Shown: piece after piece, positions 10,591-21,865 of the stretch
Numbering within the stretch: the first letter of the stretch is position 1
Layout: the number at the start of each line of letters is the position of its first letter
DNA from: Guillardia theta CCMP2712
Lineage: Eukaryota; Cryptophyceae; Pyrenomonadales; Geminigeraceae
Length of the DNA stretch: 64,000 bases
Direction of reading: 5' to 3'
NCBI RefSeq assembly: GCF_000315625.1
Contig: NW_005434630.1
Span: forward strand, 192,559-256,558
Position numbers and translations under genes: made by a program
Notes under the pieces: model-generated
Databases searched by the model: none
The model's input: the letters and a program-made list of their open reading frames with translations, nothing else
What the model was told of the DNA's origin: nothing

Positions 10591-12206
10591 ATGCCGCTAC
10601 CGTCTGCGAACGCGGCTGCGTCGCTTCCATGGTGAGAGAGGGACAAGGGAGGAAGAAGACGAAGGGACGAAGACAAGAGCTGGGCAAGACCATGTGATGA
10701 GGGAGGGGAGGTAGATGAAGTTCATCGTCAGAAGTTGAGAGGGTGCGAAGGAAAATGTGTCGGGATCGCACGACCCCAGAGGCTGAGGCTGCAGGAATCA
10801 TGCTAGATGGATTCACACTACAAAATATCTTCTGCCTCACCTCTTCGTCTTCCTCGAAGTGTCTCCTCTTTCTGTTGCTCACTGTATCTTCCAGGGTGGA
10901 AAAGTATAGGCCACAAACCTTGAAAGAAGTTGTTGGCAACGAAGATGCCGTCGCACGCCTCCAGGCGATTGCTAAAGACGGGAATATGCCTCACCTGCTG
11001 TTAACTGTGCGTTCTTATATTATCTGTCTTTGCCACTCACTTGTAGTATAGGGTTCGCCCGGAATAGGAAAGACGACTTGCGTGCTTGCGCTAGCTCGAG
11101 AGCTTCTTGGGGACTCCTTCAAGGAAGGAGTGCTGGAACTGAACGCCTCGGATGAAAGGTTCGCTCACTGATTGACAGCAGCATGCTAGGATCTCGCTCA
11201 CTCTTGCTCCTCCCAGAGGAATTGATGTCGTCAGGAACAAGATCAAGATGTTTGCTCAGCAGAAGGTCACGCTACCTCCGGGGAGACACAAGATTATCAT
11301 CTTGGACGAGGCGGACAGCATGACTTCGGCATCCCAGCAGGCCATGAGACGCACAATGGAGTTGTACTCTAACACGACCAGATTCGCGCTGGCGTGTAAC
11401 AATTCTTCTGAAATCATCGAGCCCATTCAGAGTCGATGTGCCATCCTGCGATTTGCCAAGTTGTCAGACAAAGAACTTCTCAGCAGGCTCCAAGATATCT
11501 GTGAGAAGGAAGAGGTGCGTGCAGATGCAAGTTTGGGCAGGCAGACATGCTGACGTTGTTTGCTGCAGGTCTTGGCCTCCACGGATGGCCTCGAAGCTCT
11601 CATCTTCACTGCGGATGGCGATATGCGACAAGCAGTCAATTCGTTGCAGAGTACTGCCAATGGGTTTGGAATTGTAAATCAAGAGTCAGTGTTCAAGGTA
11701 GGAGATTCGCGATCTGTCTTCTCATTTGGTAGTCATTCTGCATTGCTAGGTTTGTGATCAACCTCATCCGAAAACAGCGATTCAAATCGTGAAATCATGC
11801 CTGACTGGAGACATCAAGAACGCACACTCGAAACTAGAAGATCTTTGGCAGCGGGGATATTCAGCACAAGACATCGTGCAGGTTACAATAGTGCTGAGAG
11901 AATGAAACTTCGACTCAATTCCGTGCAGACAATCTTCAAGGTCACCAGGAACATGGACATGCCAGAGAAGAGTAAACTTGACTTCCTCAAGGTTCTAAAT
12001 TTTGTTCCTATTGATTCCGATAGTGATTACTTACTTCCCTTCAGGAGATCGGCATCTATCATATGAGGGTTCTTGAAGGAGTAGATTCTCTTGTCCAGGT
12101 AAACTCGTCGAATACGAGATTCAAAGATTTGATTTCTCTTGACCAGGTCTCTGGTCTCCTCGGTAAACTTTGTCTCTTGAAAGAATCAAGCGCAGTGACA
12201 GCCTAA
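10591..12206 (+). CDS. RFC2: Replication factor C small subunit (human RFC2 / yeast Rfc4 type)
   Basis: Nine exons (10591-10631, 10895-11006, 11052-11158, 11217-11514, 11569-11697, 11750-11881, 11929-11991, 12045-12098, 12147-12206) join in frame to 331 residues. The first codes for [14 protein letters not shown], and a 263-nt intron splits the Trp codon before [12 protein letters not shown]+ features are Walker A (GSPGIGKTT), Walker B ([10 protein letters not shown]), the RFC 'SRC' box (IQSRCAILR) and the sensor region [12 protein letters not shown]. The [15 protein letters not shown] and [10 protein letters not shown] segments match the RFC2/Rfc4 paralogue. It is part of the clamp loader that opens PCNA at primer-template junctions (family knowledge). 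Walker A has Ser where most members have Gly-Pro-Pro, which is minor. The stop lies 70 nt from the convergent MnmE stop. Confidence 0.95.
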
Positions 12207-12276
12207 AGAATGAAAACAATGAAACCCCCTCCGACAAGTCAGCAGAGCGATTACGGTCAATTTCATTCTCTCATTC

Positions 12277-13959
12277 TCATTTCCCGATGCAAAAGTCTCT
12301 AAAGACGACATCAAGCACCTCTTCAACATTCACCTCTCCGGTAATTTGCCCGATTAGATCCTGCTCAGGTATCAGCTCAATTTTGTGCATGGAAGTTCAG
12401 CTACCAGCGCCTCCGTCAAGTCTTCCACTGCGAATCCGACAGGAACCTGGGTCTCGAGGAATCGCTCTAGAGTCTCAGCGCAGGAGGAGAGCAGTTCACG
12501 ATGTCTCGCTGCCGACTAGGTGAGGGAGAGGTAGAAGGTGAAGAGCAAGGGGGGCAGGGGAGATGAGGAGAAGAGAAGTGCAAGTGGGGAGAGGGAGGAC
12601 GCACCTCGGGTGATCAGCGGAGCCTCGTCCTCCGACATGGTCGTCTCCTCTACCTGCCAACCTCCAGTCACTCGGCACTCGAGACCTTCCGGACTCACCT
12701 TGGAGTTGAGAGCATCGATAAATTCGTCGATCCCTTCGCGCGTCGTGCAGGAGATCCAGTGAACTTCGATCTCGCTGCCTGTCAGCTGGAGAAAGAGGGG
12801 AAAGATGGTGTCATGACTCAGCTGGGGCCCAGTTGGTCACGGTACCTTGTGGAGGCGAGACATGATCTCCTCAGTGAGCTCCTGCCTGTAGCCCATGGAC
12901 ATCAGGGCGAGGAGGAGAGGAGAGCTCTTCGTTCTGACCTCCATCCATCCTTCCTCTCTGCCTTCTTGATCAGGTCCACCTTGTTCAGGACAACCAGCAG
13001 CTTCCCCTCCCTGTCTCTCCCCTCCTTCAGTGAAGCTGCCGCGGACCTCCACTCCGCTCACCCGACTCCTTCCTCCTCCTCCTCCTCCTCAATCAATTCT
13101 TTCGCCTTCCTCGACCATCCCCAGTTCCCAACTGTTGTCTGCGTGCGCGTTTCAGTTGAACACTCTTCAAATCTCTTCCCTGTCTTCCTTCCCTTCTTCC
13201 CTCCCTGCTCCCTGCTCCCTGCTCCCTGCTCCCTGCTCCCTGCTCCCTGCTCCCTGCTCCCCCACTCTCCCTAAGTTCTCCTCACCTTGCCCACATCAAA
13301 TTTCGAGTCTCCCTCCAGCTCCGTCTTGAACTGTCAATAGGCAACAATTACAAAGAGTCTTGCGATCATCAGGAAGGAAACGAGTAACAGAGAAGCTGTT
13401 GGTCGGGGTACTGGAGGGGAAGAAGAGGAGAGGGAAAGGAAAAAGAAGCCGGAAAGAAGAGAGAAGAAAGGAAGGAGTGGGATGGTAGACCTCCTTGTAC
13501 ATCTCGTTCAAGAGCTGAAGCAGCGACACGCTGTCCTCTGCCATCATCTGGTTTCCTGCACTCTTGTGGATCAAAGTTGTGGATTCTCCCCCTGAACTAC
13601 CTCTCATCCTCCTCCCCCTTCTCTCCTTCTTCTTCCATCTTCTTCCTCCTCCCCGTTTCTCCTTCTTTCGCACTCGTCCTCATCCTTGACCTCCCCCTCT
13701 TCGTCCTACATTCCTTCCTTCTCCCCCTTCCTCCCATCTCCTCGTTCTGCGACTCCCGAACGAACTTCGGCTCAGCATGCGGTTCAATCACCATCGAGAA
13801 CGAGGATGCGGATGTCAGCTTGCTTGAAGCTCATCGCAGACCTTCTCATGCCCTGACTGACAAGTCAGCCGGCAGAGACAAAAGGTGGAGAAAGCAGCAG
13901 GGAAGGAAAACAAAAGAGTGGTGGCGCTGGACGAACAGGAAGTTTTAGAGGAGATGGTA

Positions 13960-14025
<66 letters not shown>

Positions 14026-15892
14026 CAGGAGGACACGTCATGCAAATCACCTCCCGCTCGATCTCGTCGCTGGAATCGACTCGAAGGCCTTCACGAGGGT
14101 GACGAGAGAAATCTCCATCCTCCTCTCACCTGCTGTGTCATCGACCATGACTGGTAGACCTCCGAGCTCCAGTCGAACCTGCTCAGGTCTGAGGTACAAG
14201 GAGAGGACTGAAGGTAGGAGCGGTGGAAAGAGGAGAGGAGGGGAGAACAGAGGAAGGCAGAGGAGAAGATGGGAGGAAGGGAGGGGAGGGCAGGGGAGGA
14301 AAGCTTACCTGGACAATATCCCTTGTGGTTCCCGGGATGGAGGAAACGATGGCAGCAGGGCGAGCAGCGAGGACGTTGAGCTAAGGGATAGAACGAGGGT
14401 GAGGAAAGGGAGGAGGAAACAATGGAGGGGGAGAGAGTTTGTCAGGGTCATGTAGCGATACGAGGGATGAAAAAGCGAGCAGATGGATAGAGGAAGAGGA
14501 GGCAAGTCAGAGAGTACCAGCGAGCTCTTGCCGGCGTTGGGAGGGCCCACAAGAGTACACCTTCCTCTTGGTGTGAGAGAGCGGAGAGAAGCAGTGAAGT
14601 CACCTCAAGCCCGTGCGGATTGCCTCTCCTCTGCTCGCCCGTCAGAGAGAGGAGGCAAGGCAAGACGGAATGAAGGGAAGTGAAAGGTGAGAAAGATGAA
14701 GAGATGGCAGTTTTGAGAGTAAGAGAGTACGAGGGGGAGAGCGAGGATGGAGAAGAAGAAGGCGGAAGGGAAAGAAAGGGCAGGGAAGGGTAGGTAAAGG
14801 CAAGGTTGAGGGGTTGATATCTCACCGTCGTCCATCCGCAAGGTGCGTGTTTACCTCGTCGTAAATCCTCCCGACGTCCTGCCGGGGCTGATGACAAAGA
14901 ATTGAGAAGGAAAAGTTCTAACCGCCCGAACGGGAATCATAACTTCGTCCTCCTCTATGCCTGAAAGTTGCAAAGTCAAACATCACTGAAGGGCAGAAGT
15001 AGCAAGAGTCTGTGTGTGTCGGGAGGGGGAAAGATGAACTAGAATATGAAGGTGCAGGAGGAGGAGGAGGAGGAGGAGGAGGAGGAGGAGGAGGAGGAGG
15101 AGGAGGAGGAGAACGAGGGGAAGGAAGGGAAGAAGGTGCATGCGCAGGAGGAGAAAATCTTCTGACCGTCACTCTCGCCATAGTCAATATAGGCATCGAT
15201 GTGAGCGACAGCCCTGTGATTGATCACAAAGCAGACGGGAATGAAATTTCAAACTTGAGCAGATCTGTGCGCCATGCCTCATAAAGCTTCTTCGCTCCTC
15301 CAGACATCTGAAGATTTTACTACTCCTCCTCCTCCTCCTCCTCCTCCTCCTCCTCCTCCCCCACCACCACCACCACCACCAACTCCTCCTCCACTTGCTC
15401 CTCCTCCTCCTTGTCATTATCATCATCACTCACCTGTTCCAAGGCTTGCTTCTGCTGCCCTGCATTATCATCACATCCTCCCCTCCCCTCCCCTCCCCTC
15501 CCCTCCCCTCCCCCTCCCCTCCCCCTTACCTTTCGTCTCTGCGTTGATCAAGTCACTCAATGCTTCAGCCTCCAAGAGATCCATCCGCCCGTTCATTAAA
15601 GCACGCTGATACCAACATCGCAGTCAAACTCAAATTTTCCTTCGTTGCCTCCTCTCTCCCTCCTGCTTTCGTCTTCACCTTCCCTCCACTCTCTCCCCAT
15701 CAACTTCTATTTTCCCTCCTCTCTCCTCCCTCCTCCCCCCTCCACCCCTGCTCCGTTTTCAGCCCTCAACTCACTCTTGTGTATTCTCCTCTCTGAGCTA
15801 ATCGAAGTCCTTCAATCTTGCTCAACGCGTCCAAGACTGAGTTGACGATCGCGACTCCTCCATGCACGTGCAGCTCCACCACATCCTGTAAT

Positions 15893-15969
<77 letters not shown>

Positions 15970-16235
15970 ATTGTCTCACTTCTCCAGTGAAGCTGTTTGG
16001 ACCCTGTCAAACCTGTTACAAACACCTTGCAGCAGAACGCAAGTCATCACCGGAAAGAACAAGATCAGTGACTTGTCCAACAGCTCCCGGCTCTCTGCAA
16101 ACCATGAGCAAGGAGAGAAGATCGCTTCTTGGTAGCGCACCTGGATCATACAAGGATCGCAAAGTTGCATATCTCGGAGTTGGAGTTTTAGAGCCTAAGA
16201 TACGTTTGATCCCTCCTCCTCCTCCTCCTCCTTCT

Positions 16236-16271
<36 letters not shown>

Positions 16272-16815
16272 TCTGCTCCCTTACTCTTATTACCAGGTTT
16301 GCTCATCTCCTGTAATGCAGGGAGAGCGTCTTCACCCGAGATTCTGATGACGGCGATGCCTGAACGTCATGTTAGCCTCCTACAACATTCCTTGTTCTCT
16401 CTCAACCTCCTACTCCGACTGGCGTTGAAAGAGCATAGATCGTGTTCGCTGTCTTTGGGAAGTACACTTCTTTCGAATCCACCTCATCTGCATTAACAGA
16501 ATGATGGAGAAGATCAGGAGAAGTCATGCTGTCACCGCTGACTGCACATGACGAAAGTGCTATGCTGCATGGACGCCGCAGACAGTTTAGATTCCGGTAG
16601 CGATGAAAGGGACGACAGGACTTCTTAGTGAAGTCTCTTCTAGCAGTGAGAGAGATTCCCGGATTCACCAAGGAGAAAGCATCAGCGTACAAGACGAATG
16701 AACTTAGCGAGGCCAAGAAAGCTGTAAAGATGTCAAGAATGTGAAAGGGATCAATGGTTTCTTCATGTTGTTTACCTGCTCCCCAACTTGCTTTCAAAGA
16801 AATCTTTCGGTTCAT
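12277..16815 (-). CDS. mnmE: tRNA modification GTPase MnmE/TrmE (GTPBP3), probably plastid-targeted
   Basis: About 18 exons can be joined. Exon 1 (16815-16776) and exon 2 (16721-16407) give [20 protein letters not shown] then [14 protein letters not shown], a signal peptide followed by a Phe-led segment typical of secondary plastid targeting. The mature part starts [26 protein letters not shown]. Later landmarks are [80 protein letters not shown] (G1), [10 protein letters not shown] (G2), VDDTAGLR (G3) and VVLNKVDLI (G4). The C-terminus, [12 protein letters not shown], includes the catalytic Cys motif. The enzyme acts with MnmG to build cmnm5U34 on tRNA (family knowledge). A Gly/Ala/Glu-rich insert follows [11 protein letters not shown]. 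Many introns hold pure microsatellites. An in-frame ATG at 16827 is an alternative start. Confidence 0.92.
13198..13262. repeat. (CCCTGCT)n heptamer microsatellite, intronic
   Basis: About eight head-to-tail CCCTGCT units lie inside an MnmE intron, between the exons ending in LNEMYKE/FDVGK and the NKVD exon. Confidence 0.85.
13960..14026. repeat. (GAGCAG)n hexamer microsatellite, intronic
   Basis: About 11 perfect GAGCAG units occur within the MnmE intron downstream of the SSDEIERE exon. On the transcript strand it reads CTGCTC, the same unit as the array near 34.35 kb. Confidence 0.9.
15056..15111. repeat. (GGA)n trinucleotide microsatellite, intronic
   Basis: About 18 GGA units lie in the MnmE intron after the IDYGESD exon. 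Both strands stay open across it (poly-Gly/poly-Pro), giving spurious ORFs. Confidence 0.9.
15321..15382. repeat. (CCT)n/(CCA)n microsatellite, intronic
   Basis: CCT units pass directly into CCA units inside an MnmE intron, between the QKQALEQ and [11 protein letters not shown] exons. Confidence 0.85.
15478..15532. repeat. (CCCCT)n pentamer microsatellite, intronic
   Basis: CCCCT units (CCCCTCCCCTC and so on) lie next to the splice donor of the [15 protein letters not shown] exon of MnmE. Confidence 0.8.
15892..15970. repeat. (ATC)n trinucleotide microsatellite, intronic
   Basis: About 25 uninterrupted ATC units lie in the MnmE intron between GPNSFTGE and [10 protein letters not shown]. On the transcript strand the array is GAT/ATG and ends a few nt before the acceptor (ATATTACAG). 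Confidence 0.95.
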
Positions 16816-17575
16816 TGCGTCCTTCAAGAAAAATCATCAAGCACTCGAAATCATTTCTTGTATTTGCTGCAGTTATTACAGTCTCCCTCCCTGTGTCTCC
16901 TTGAGCTTTCTCTAACTGCCGGACCTGCCTGCTTGCCGACCAACCTCTTCCCCTGAATTCACTCTGCATTCACCCCCCCGCTTCCTCTTTCCCCTCACAT
17001 CCCCTACCCTTCCTCTCCTTCTCGTCCCTTCTCTCCTTCCCCCTTCCTCTCTCCCTCCCCTCTCCCTCCTCTTTACACCACATCGCTGACACTGCACCCC
17101 CACCATCTTGCGCTGCATTTTGCGCTCAGTCGGGGGCCGCACAGGTCAGCCATCATTCACTCCCCCAATTTTATTGTTTGGGATTGCAATATATAATGTT
17201 TACTGTAACTCTATCATATACCACATTTCAAGTTGACCAAATCTTAACAATATTTATCATAAACTTTGAAAATTAATAAGACTATTTCAAAGATTTGAAA
17301 TTTGACTCATTAGAAATATTATTTTTATTTCATGGATATTGATGATGGGGTGCAAAGCACTGGAAGGAACCGATAGCAAGCAGAGCACGAGCTGCAGCAA
17401 GGGAACAGGGGCAGGAGAAGGAGCAGGTACAGCAGCAGGAGCAGCAGGATCAGCAGCAGGAGAAGGTGCAGGCAACCATGGGGACGATTGGTTAAGGGCA
17501 AACGATGATCGTATTTGGCCAAATTGGGAAGCAGCAACACAGAAATCCGAAGATATAGACATAAATTGAAGTTTG
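16816..17575. other. Spacer between MnmE and the glycosylase-like gene
   Basis: About 750 nt without a supported gene. There is a C-rich tract at 16970-17065, an AT-rich block at 17160-17335, and an imperfect GGAGCA/GCAGCAGGA repeat at about 17398-17475. The two flanking genes are divergent and both have secretory-type N-termini. Confidence 0.5.
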
Positions 17576-19173
17576 ATGGGTGTAGAGAGAAATATTGTCT
17601 TCCTTATCCTCATGCTGTTGAAGAATGCTTACGCTGTCTTCTGCTTCCATTCTCCCCTGCAAGGATTCAACCACCTGAAACCTAAGAACCGACTCTTCTA
17701 CTCTCTAAGAAGCCAAGCGGCATATCTCAACGAGGAAACATGGAGGGAAAAAGTCTGGGCGCACAGGAAGAGAGTCTACGAGCTGCTCTCACCGGGGTTC
17801 CTCAGAGGAGAGGAGAGGAAGGAGAGTTCAGATAGAGGAGACAGTGCTGTAGAGTTTGCCGCCCTTGACCCCCACAACCCCATCTACAACTTCCTGCTGG
17901 AATACTACAACGTCAGAGGAAGGAAAGGCACCAAGAGACTTGCCAGGTGGAGTCCAGGCTTCAATGTGAGAGAACGTCTTCAGCTGTTGCTGGGAGGAGG
18001 GACAGCTGCTGACGCCCGCGAGTTTCAGGTGTTCCTTGAGAACGCGTCAGAGGAGGATGTTGAGGAAGCCTTGCTCTGCAGCAAGGGCACGTTCGTCACT
18101 CATGAGGAGATGGGGAAGCGAGGGCTAGTGTACAGCTTGCAAGAGCTGAGGAGTGCCGATGAGCTTGCCACGTACAACTGGTACAAGTCGATCTTGGCGT
18201 CGACAGCTGCGAACGCCCCCGGTGAAAGTTTGAGGGAGGAGAGAAAAATTGAGCTCAAGTCTTTGATCCTACAGTGCTGAATTGCTATGGACTGCATGAG
18301 TGGGCGATGCAATACCAGCCAGAGGGCGAACCTGACCCTCCCAGTCGGTCAGTGAGACGGAGGCAGAGGCAGGCTGGATGGAGGGGGGAGGGGGGAGGGA
18401 AAGGAAGGAGAGAGAAAGGAGAGAGCGAGAGAAAGCAAGATAGAGACAGAGACAGTTCTGGATGAGGGTTACTGGAAGTCTGATTGGTTGAATCCGAAGA
18501 TCTTATCAGAAGCTCAAGCTGAGAGTATCGCAACAAGTTATCAACGATGCTGTTGAACAAAAGTAAGCTCGGTGGTTGTCTTCTTGTCTTTTGGTGCTGA
18601 CTACCGAATTTCTCAGCGTTGTTTGTTGCACACATTTCGATGCCCTACGCTTCTTCGCACCGGCGGCAAAGAAGCTGAACAAGCATGGTAGGAGCCATGA
18701 GTTGAAATAAGATGACTTGAGCTGAGAGCTATCGTGAACGCAAAGATCCCTCATTTCTGTCGAGAGAGAATCAACTTCTGCTCGAGAACCCAGCGTGCTT
18801 GCACAGCTCCATGGATCTGCTGAAGATTGCGATCAAGCTCTCTCCCTTCGGAGAAGCAGGTTGCACGCTGTGTCGGTGAAGGAGTTTCCAAGCTGAACAT
18901 GTCCGCACAGAAACTCTCGCTGATGCACTTGAAGTCAGCATAATGTCTCGCACAGTGAGCGTTTCTAATGAGTGCCGTGCAAACTTCTGATCTTCTTTGG
19001 TCAGCTGGATGTCGCGGCTTCACCTTACGATGCGAGAGATTACGGGTGAGGAGGTGAAGGCCCGATGGCTGTCATGATGATGGAAATGCAGACTATCTCC
19101 CATCATGATCGAGACTGCCGAAGGGAAGAGCGTGTACAAGGCGCAACAAGTGAAGCTCTTCAACAGCTTTTGA
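17576..19173 (+). CDS. Protein of the plant/bacterial family labelled '3-methyladenine DNA glycosylase', with signal peptide
   Basis: Exon 1 (17576-18221) starts MGVERNIVFLILMLLKNAYA|VF, a hydrophobic signal sequence. The family block DPHNPIYNFLLEYYNVRG then RLARWSPGF follows. A 38-nt intron (18222-18259) restores the frame into VFDPTVLNCYGLHEWAMQYQ. Further exons give LKLRVSQQVINDA, VVCTHFDALRFFAPAAKKLN, NPACLHSSMDLLKIAIKLSP, LDVAASPYDARDYG and PIMIETAEGKSVYKAQQ. This order and these motifs match a family found in plants and actinobacteria that databases call 3-methyladenine DNA glycosylase; I am not aware of biochemical proof. The stop at 19171-19173 is the most likely end, but extra exons up to about 19.44 kb are possible. 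Plastid targeting is plausible from the N-terminus. Confidence 0.75.
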
Positions 19174-19549
19174 TGGAGCTTTGACACTTTTGAAGATAAA
19201 GTTGATGAAGCCGGCTGCCAGCGTCCGGGAATCTCTCTTGAATCAGGTTTATTACGTCAAGGTTCTTATAATCTACTGACATCATCTTACAAGTATGAAA
19301 CATTCCTGAAGAGTTTTGATACCACAAGGTAAACGAGAAGTGCTGTTCTCACTCTATCTGCTCTGATCATCTTTCCTCAGCCCTGTTCGTGTTCCTGGGA
19401 GTCACAAATCGGCGCAGGAAGGCACTGTTTGACCTCCTATGAACAAACGTGCTGGAAAAGCAACTTCTTGTCATCCGCAAAATCAGAACATCACATTTCT
19501 CATGACATCCCTGCAGCTGATTTCCGTTGCCCTCACCCGCTCCCTCCTC

Positions 19550-21865
19550 TCACTCCGTCTGCTCCTCTCTCCACACAAAGACCTTCCCACTCGAATTTCC
19601 TGCTGCAATGACTCTCCGAGCAGGATGGAAGACGTTGATAGACGTGATGCTCACATAGTTCTGCTCAGCTCTCACTCTCCAAACCTTACAAGACTAACAG
19701 CTCACCTCATGCTTCAGCTGTCGAATCTTCTTCCCTCGTGAGGCGTCGAACACGTCGAGCACGCGAGGGTTTGCCATGGAGCCGGTGATGAAGAAATTCT
19801 CGTGGAGGGGGTCGAAGGAGCAGCCAAACGTCGACAGCCATCGTCCTGTTGTGCCGAACTAGATCATTCATCGCCCCATCTCCTACCTCTCTCTTAGTCT
19901 GATCTACTCCCCTCCCTTTCCTCCTCCTCCTCCTCCAGTTCTCACTACCAATGCAACTAAGCCTTCATCACATCATCACTAACTTCATCTACCGTCATCA
20001 CCATCACCATCACCATCACCATCACCATCACCATCACCATCACCATCACCATCAACTTCACCATCACCATCACCATCACCATCAACTTCACCATCACCAT
20101 CAACTTCACCATCAACTTCGTCGTCACCTCACCAGTCTGGTTGTTATGTTGCATTGAGTGCAGCTCGTTGAAGGTCTGCGGGTCGATGATGCGGATCGTG
20201 TTGTCCCAAGACAGGGAAGCAGCAAACTTGCCGCTCCTGCTGAACGTGGCAGAGACGACTCCAGCTCCATGAGTCAAGTTCATCAAGTGCTGCTTTCCAG
20301 TCAGCTTCCTTACATCCCACAACTTCATTGAGCAGTCTACGGACGACGTCATGAGCAGGAAATCGTTGCCAGGGTGGATGGCGACAGAACGGACGGTCTT
20401 GTTGTGAAGTTGAAATTTCTTCTCTGACGGCTTCCTACTGTCGAATAGCATCACACTCCCTCCACCCATCCCGCACACGATGCTGTGGCGGTCATGCCGG
20501 AAGGCAGCACAGGCTATGAAAGCGTCGTCGTCCTCCTCCAACCGGAGAACTTCCATGAAGGACATGTGCGCAAGGTCGAACCGCCTGATGATGTTCTCGT
20601 AGGAAGCGGAGTACAAGCACGAGTCAGCACTATTGAACTGTAACCACTTAACAGCGGATGAATGCACCCGGAACGACGACACGCAGTCGTCTCCTGTCGA
20701 CCAATCGGGGGTGAAGATCCCGATATTGCCCCTCTTGTCTCCACACGCCACGATCACATTCGCCTCGTCAGGATGGATTGCCATGGAGGAAATCTTCTCA
20801 GGAACAACCTTGGCCATATCCTTCTCGGCCACTGAGAGTGAAAGGAGGCCAGCAAGGTACTGGTCCTGCGACAGCTTCTCCTCTCCTCCCTCCCTCGACT
20901 CTTCGGCCGGCATAGACAGCGTCTTCATCCTCTCGAGCACAGCAAGTGTCTTCTGCAGATCCTCCTCTGCCTCCTCCTCCGTAGAATTTCTAGGTTTGAT
21001 CTTACACTTGCTCACGGCGATGTCGCCTTCCTGTCTCTCCTGCTGCTCTTGCGGATCAAACATCACAGGTCTTAACCTCGTCGGTTCCCTCCAATCAGCC
21101 GGCAGTCCCATGCTCTCACCGTCAGGATTCTTTCCTTGCAGCCTCAGAGACCTTTCACGAGGAGGAACAACCTCGGTTGCTCTGTTGCTCTTCAGCCCTC
21201 GAACACGCGCCAACCGACCGGTCGAGCTCGACTCGACAGGCTTGAAGATGCTCACGTCTGGGATCTGCAGAGTCTGCAGGATGCTCTTGTTGCGGTCCAT
21301 GTTGGCCCGCCTCATCCTCTCGTACTCGCTCATATGCGACTCATCCTCCTCCCCTTCATGAGAATCTCCTGCCTCCTCCAGATTTTCTTTGATGCCCTCG
21401 ACCGCAGTCATCGCTTCCTCTGCTTCCTTGACTGCGCTAACAAATTTCTGTGTCTTCTTGCTCGGAAACTTGAGAGTTTCTTTCTCTCCGAAGGCAGTCA
21501 GGTCGTTCACTGCAAAAATTTCTGTCGAGCCTTTGAAGAGTTGAACCTCCGCCTATCAAAACCAGATAAGTCTCAAGAACAGAGACCCTACCTCAGCTTA
21601 CCTGCTCGTCTTCCAACTTCACGATCTTTGCGGGCCATGGGCCGCTACCCTTTATCTTCGCCCACACGACGTCGTGAACATGGAACTTTGCCTGCCCTAT
21701 CTTCACTTCAAGAGGAGGTGTCGGGCTCTTTCGCTTCCTTGGAGTCGAGCGTTCACTTGATACGTCATCCACGTCTCTAGCTTCGCTTCCGTCTGCCCTC
21801 ACTCTGTTCTGATCTCTCCCGGCCTTGAAAGGCTGCGGCTGCCGCGTCTTTCGCCTCGTGAGCAT
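19550..21865 (-). CDS. PWWP domain fused to a WDR76-like WD40 protein
   Basis: Four exons (21865-21602, 21552-20133, 19845-19706, 19660-19550) give 644 residues in frame. A basic N-terminus precedes a PWWP domain at about residues 55-115 (HDVVWAKIKGSGPWPAKIV, then VQLFKGSTEIFAVNDLTAF), which binds methylated histone tails or DNA in known proteins. The motif YERMRRANMDRNKSILQTLQ is the WDR76/CMR1 signature. Then come WD40 repeats: IHPDEANVIVACGDKRGNIG, VHSSAVKWLQFN, IHPGNDFLLMTSSVDCSMKLWD, ATFSRSGKFAASLSWDNTIR, NNQTGRWLSTFGCSFDP, and FHPARRVIAAGNSSGKVFVW. The intron between exons 2 and 3 holds a CATCAC array. A nuclear role in damage or chromatin is inferred from WDR76/CMR1. The fusion with PWWP is unusual as far as I know. 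Confidence 0.88.
19990..20122. repeat. (CATCAC)n hexamer microsatellite, intronic
   Basis: CATCAC/CATCAACTT units lie inside the 287-nt third intron of the PWWP-WDR76 gene (19846-20132). They produce a false poly-His ORF on plus. Confidence 0.9.

Noticed and set aside
15012-16135. Poly-Gly, poly-Pro and poly-Ile/Met ORFs
   Set aside because: Simple translations of intronic microsatellites in MnmE.
12277-16815. Bacterial contamination because of MnmE
   Set aside because: The gene is broken by about 17 introns with GT-AG ends and has a eukaryotic targeting peptide.
19951-20157. Poly-His ORF on plus
   Set aside because: It is the CATCAC array in an intron of the minus-strand PWWP-WDR76 gene.
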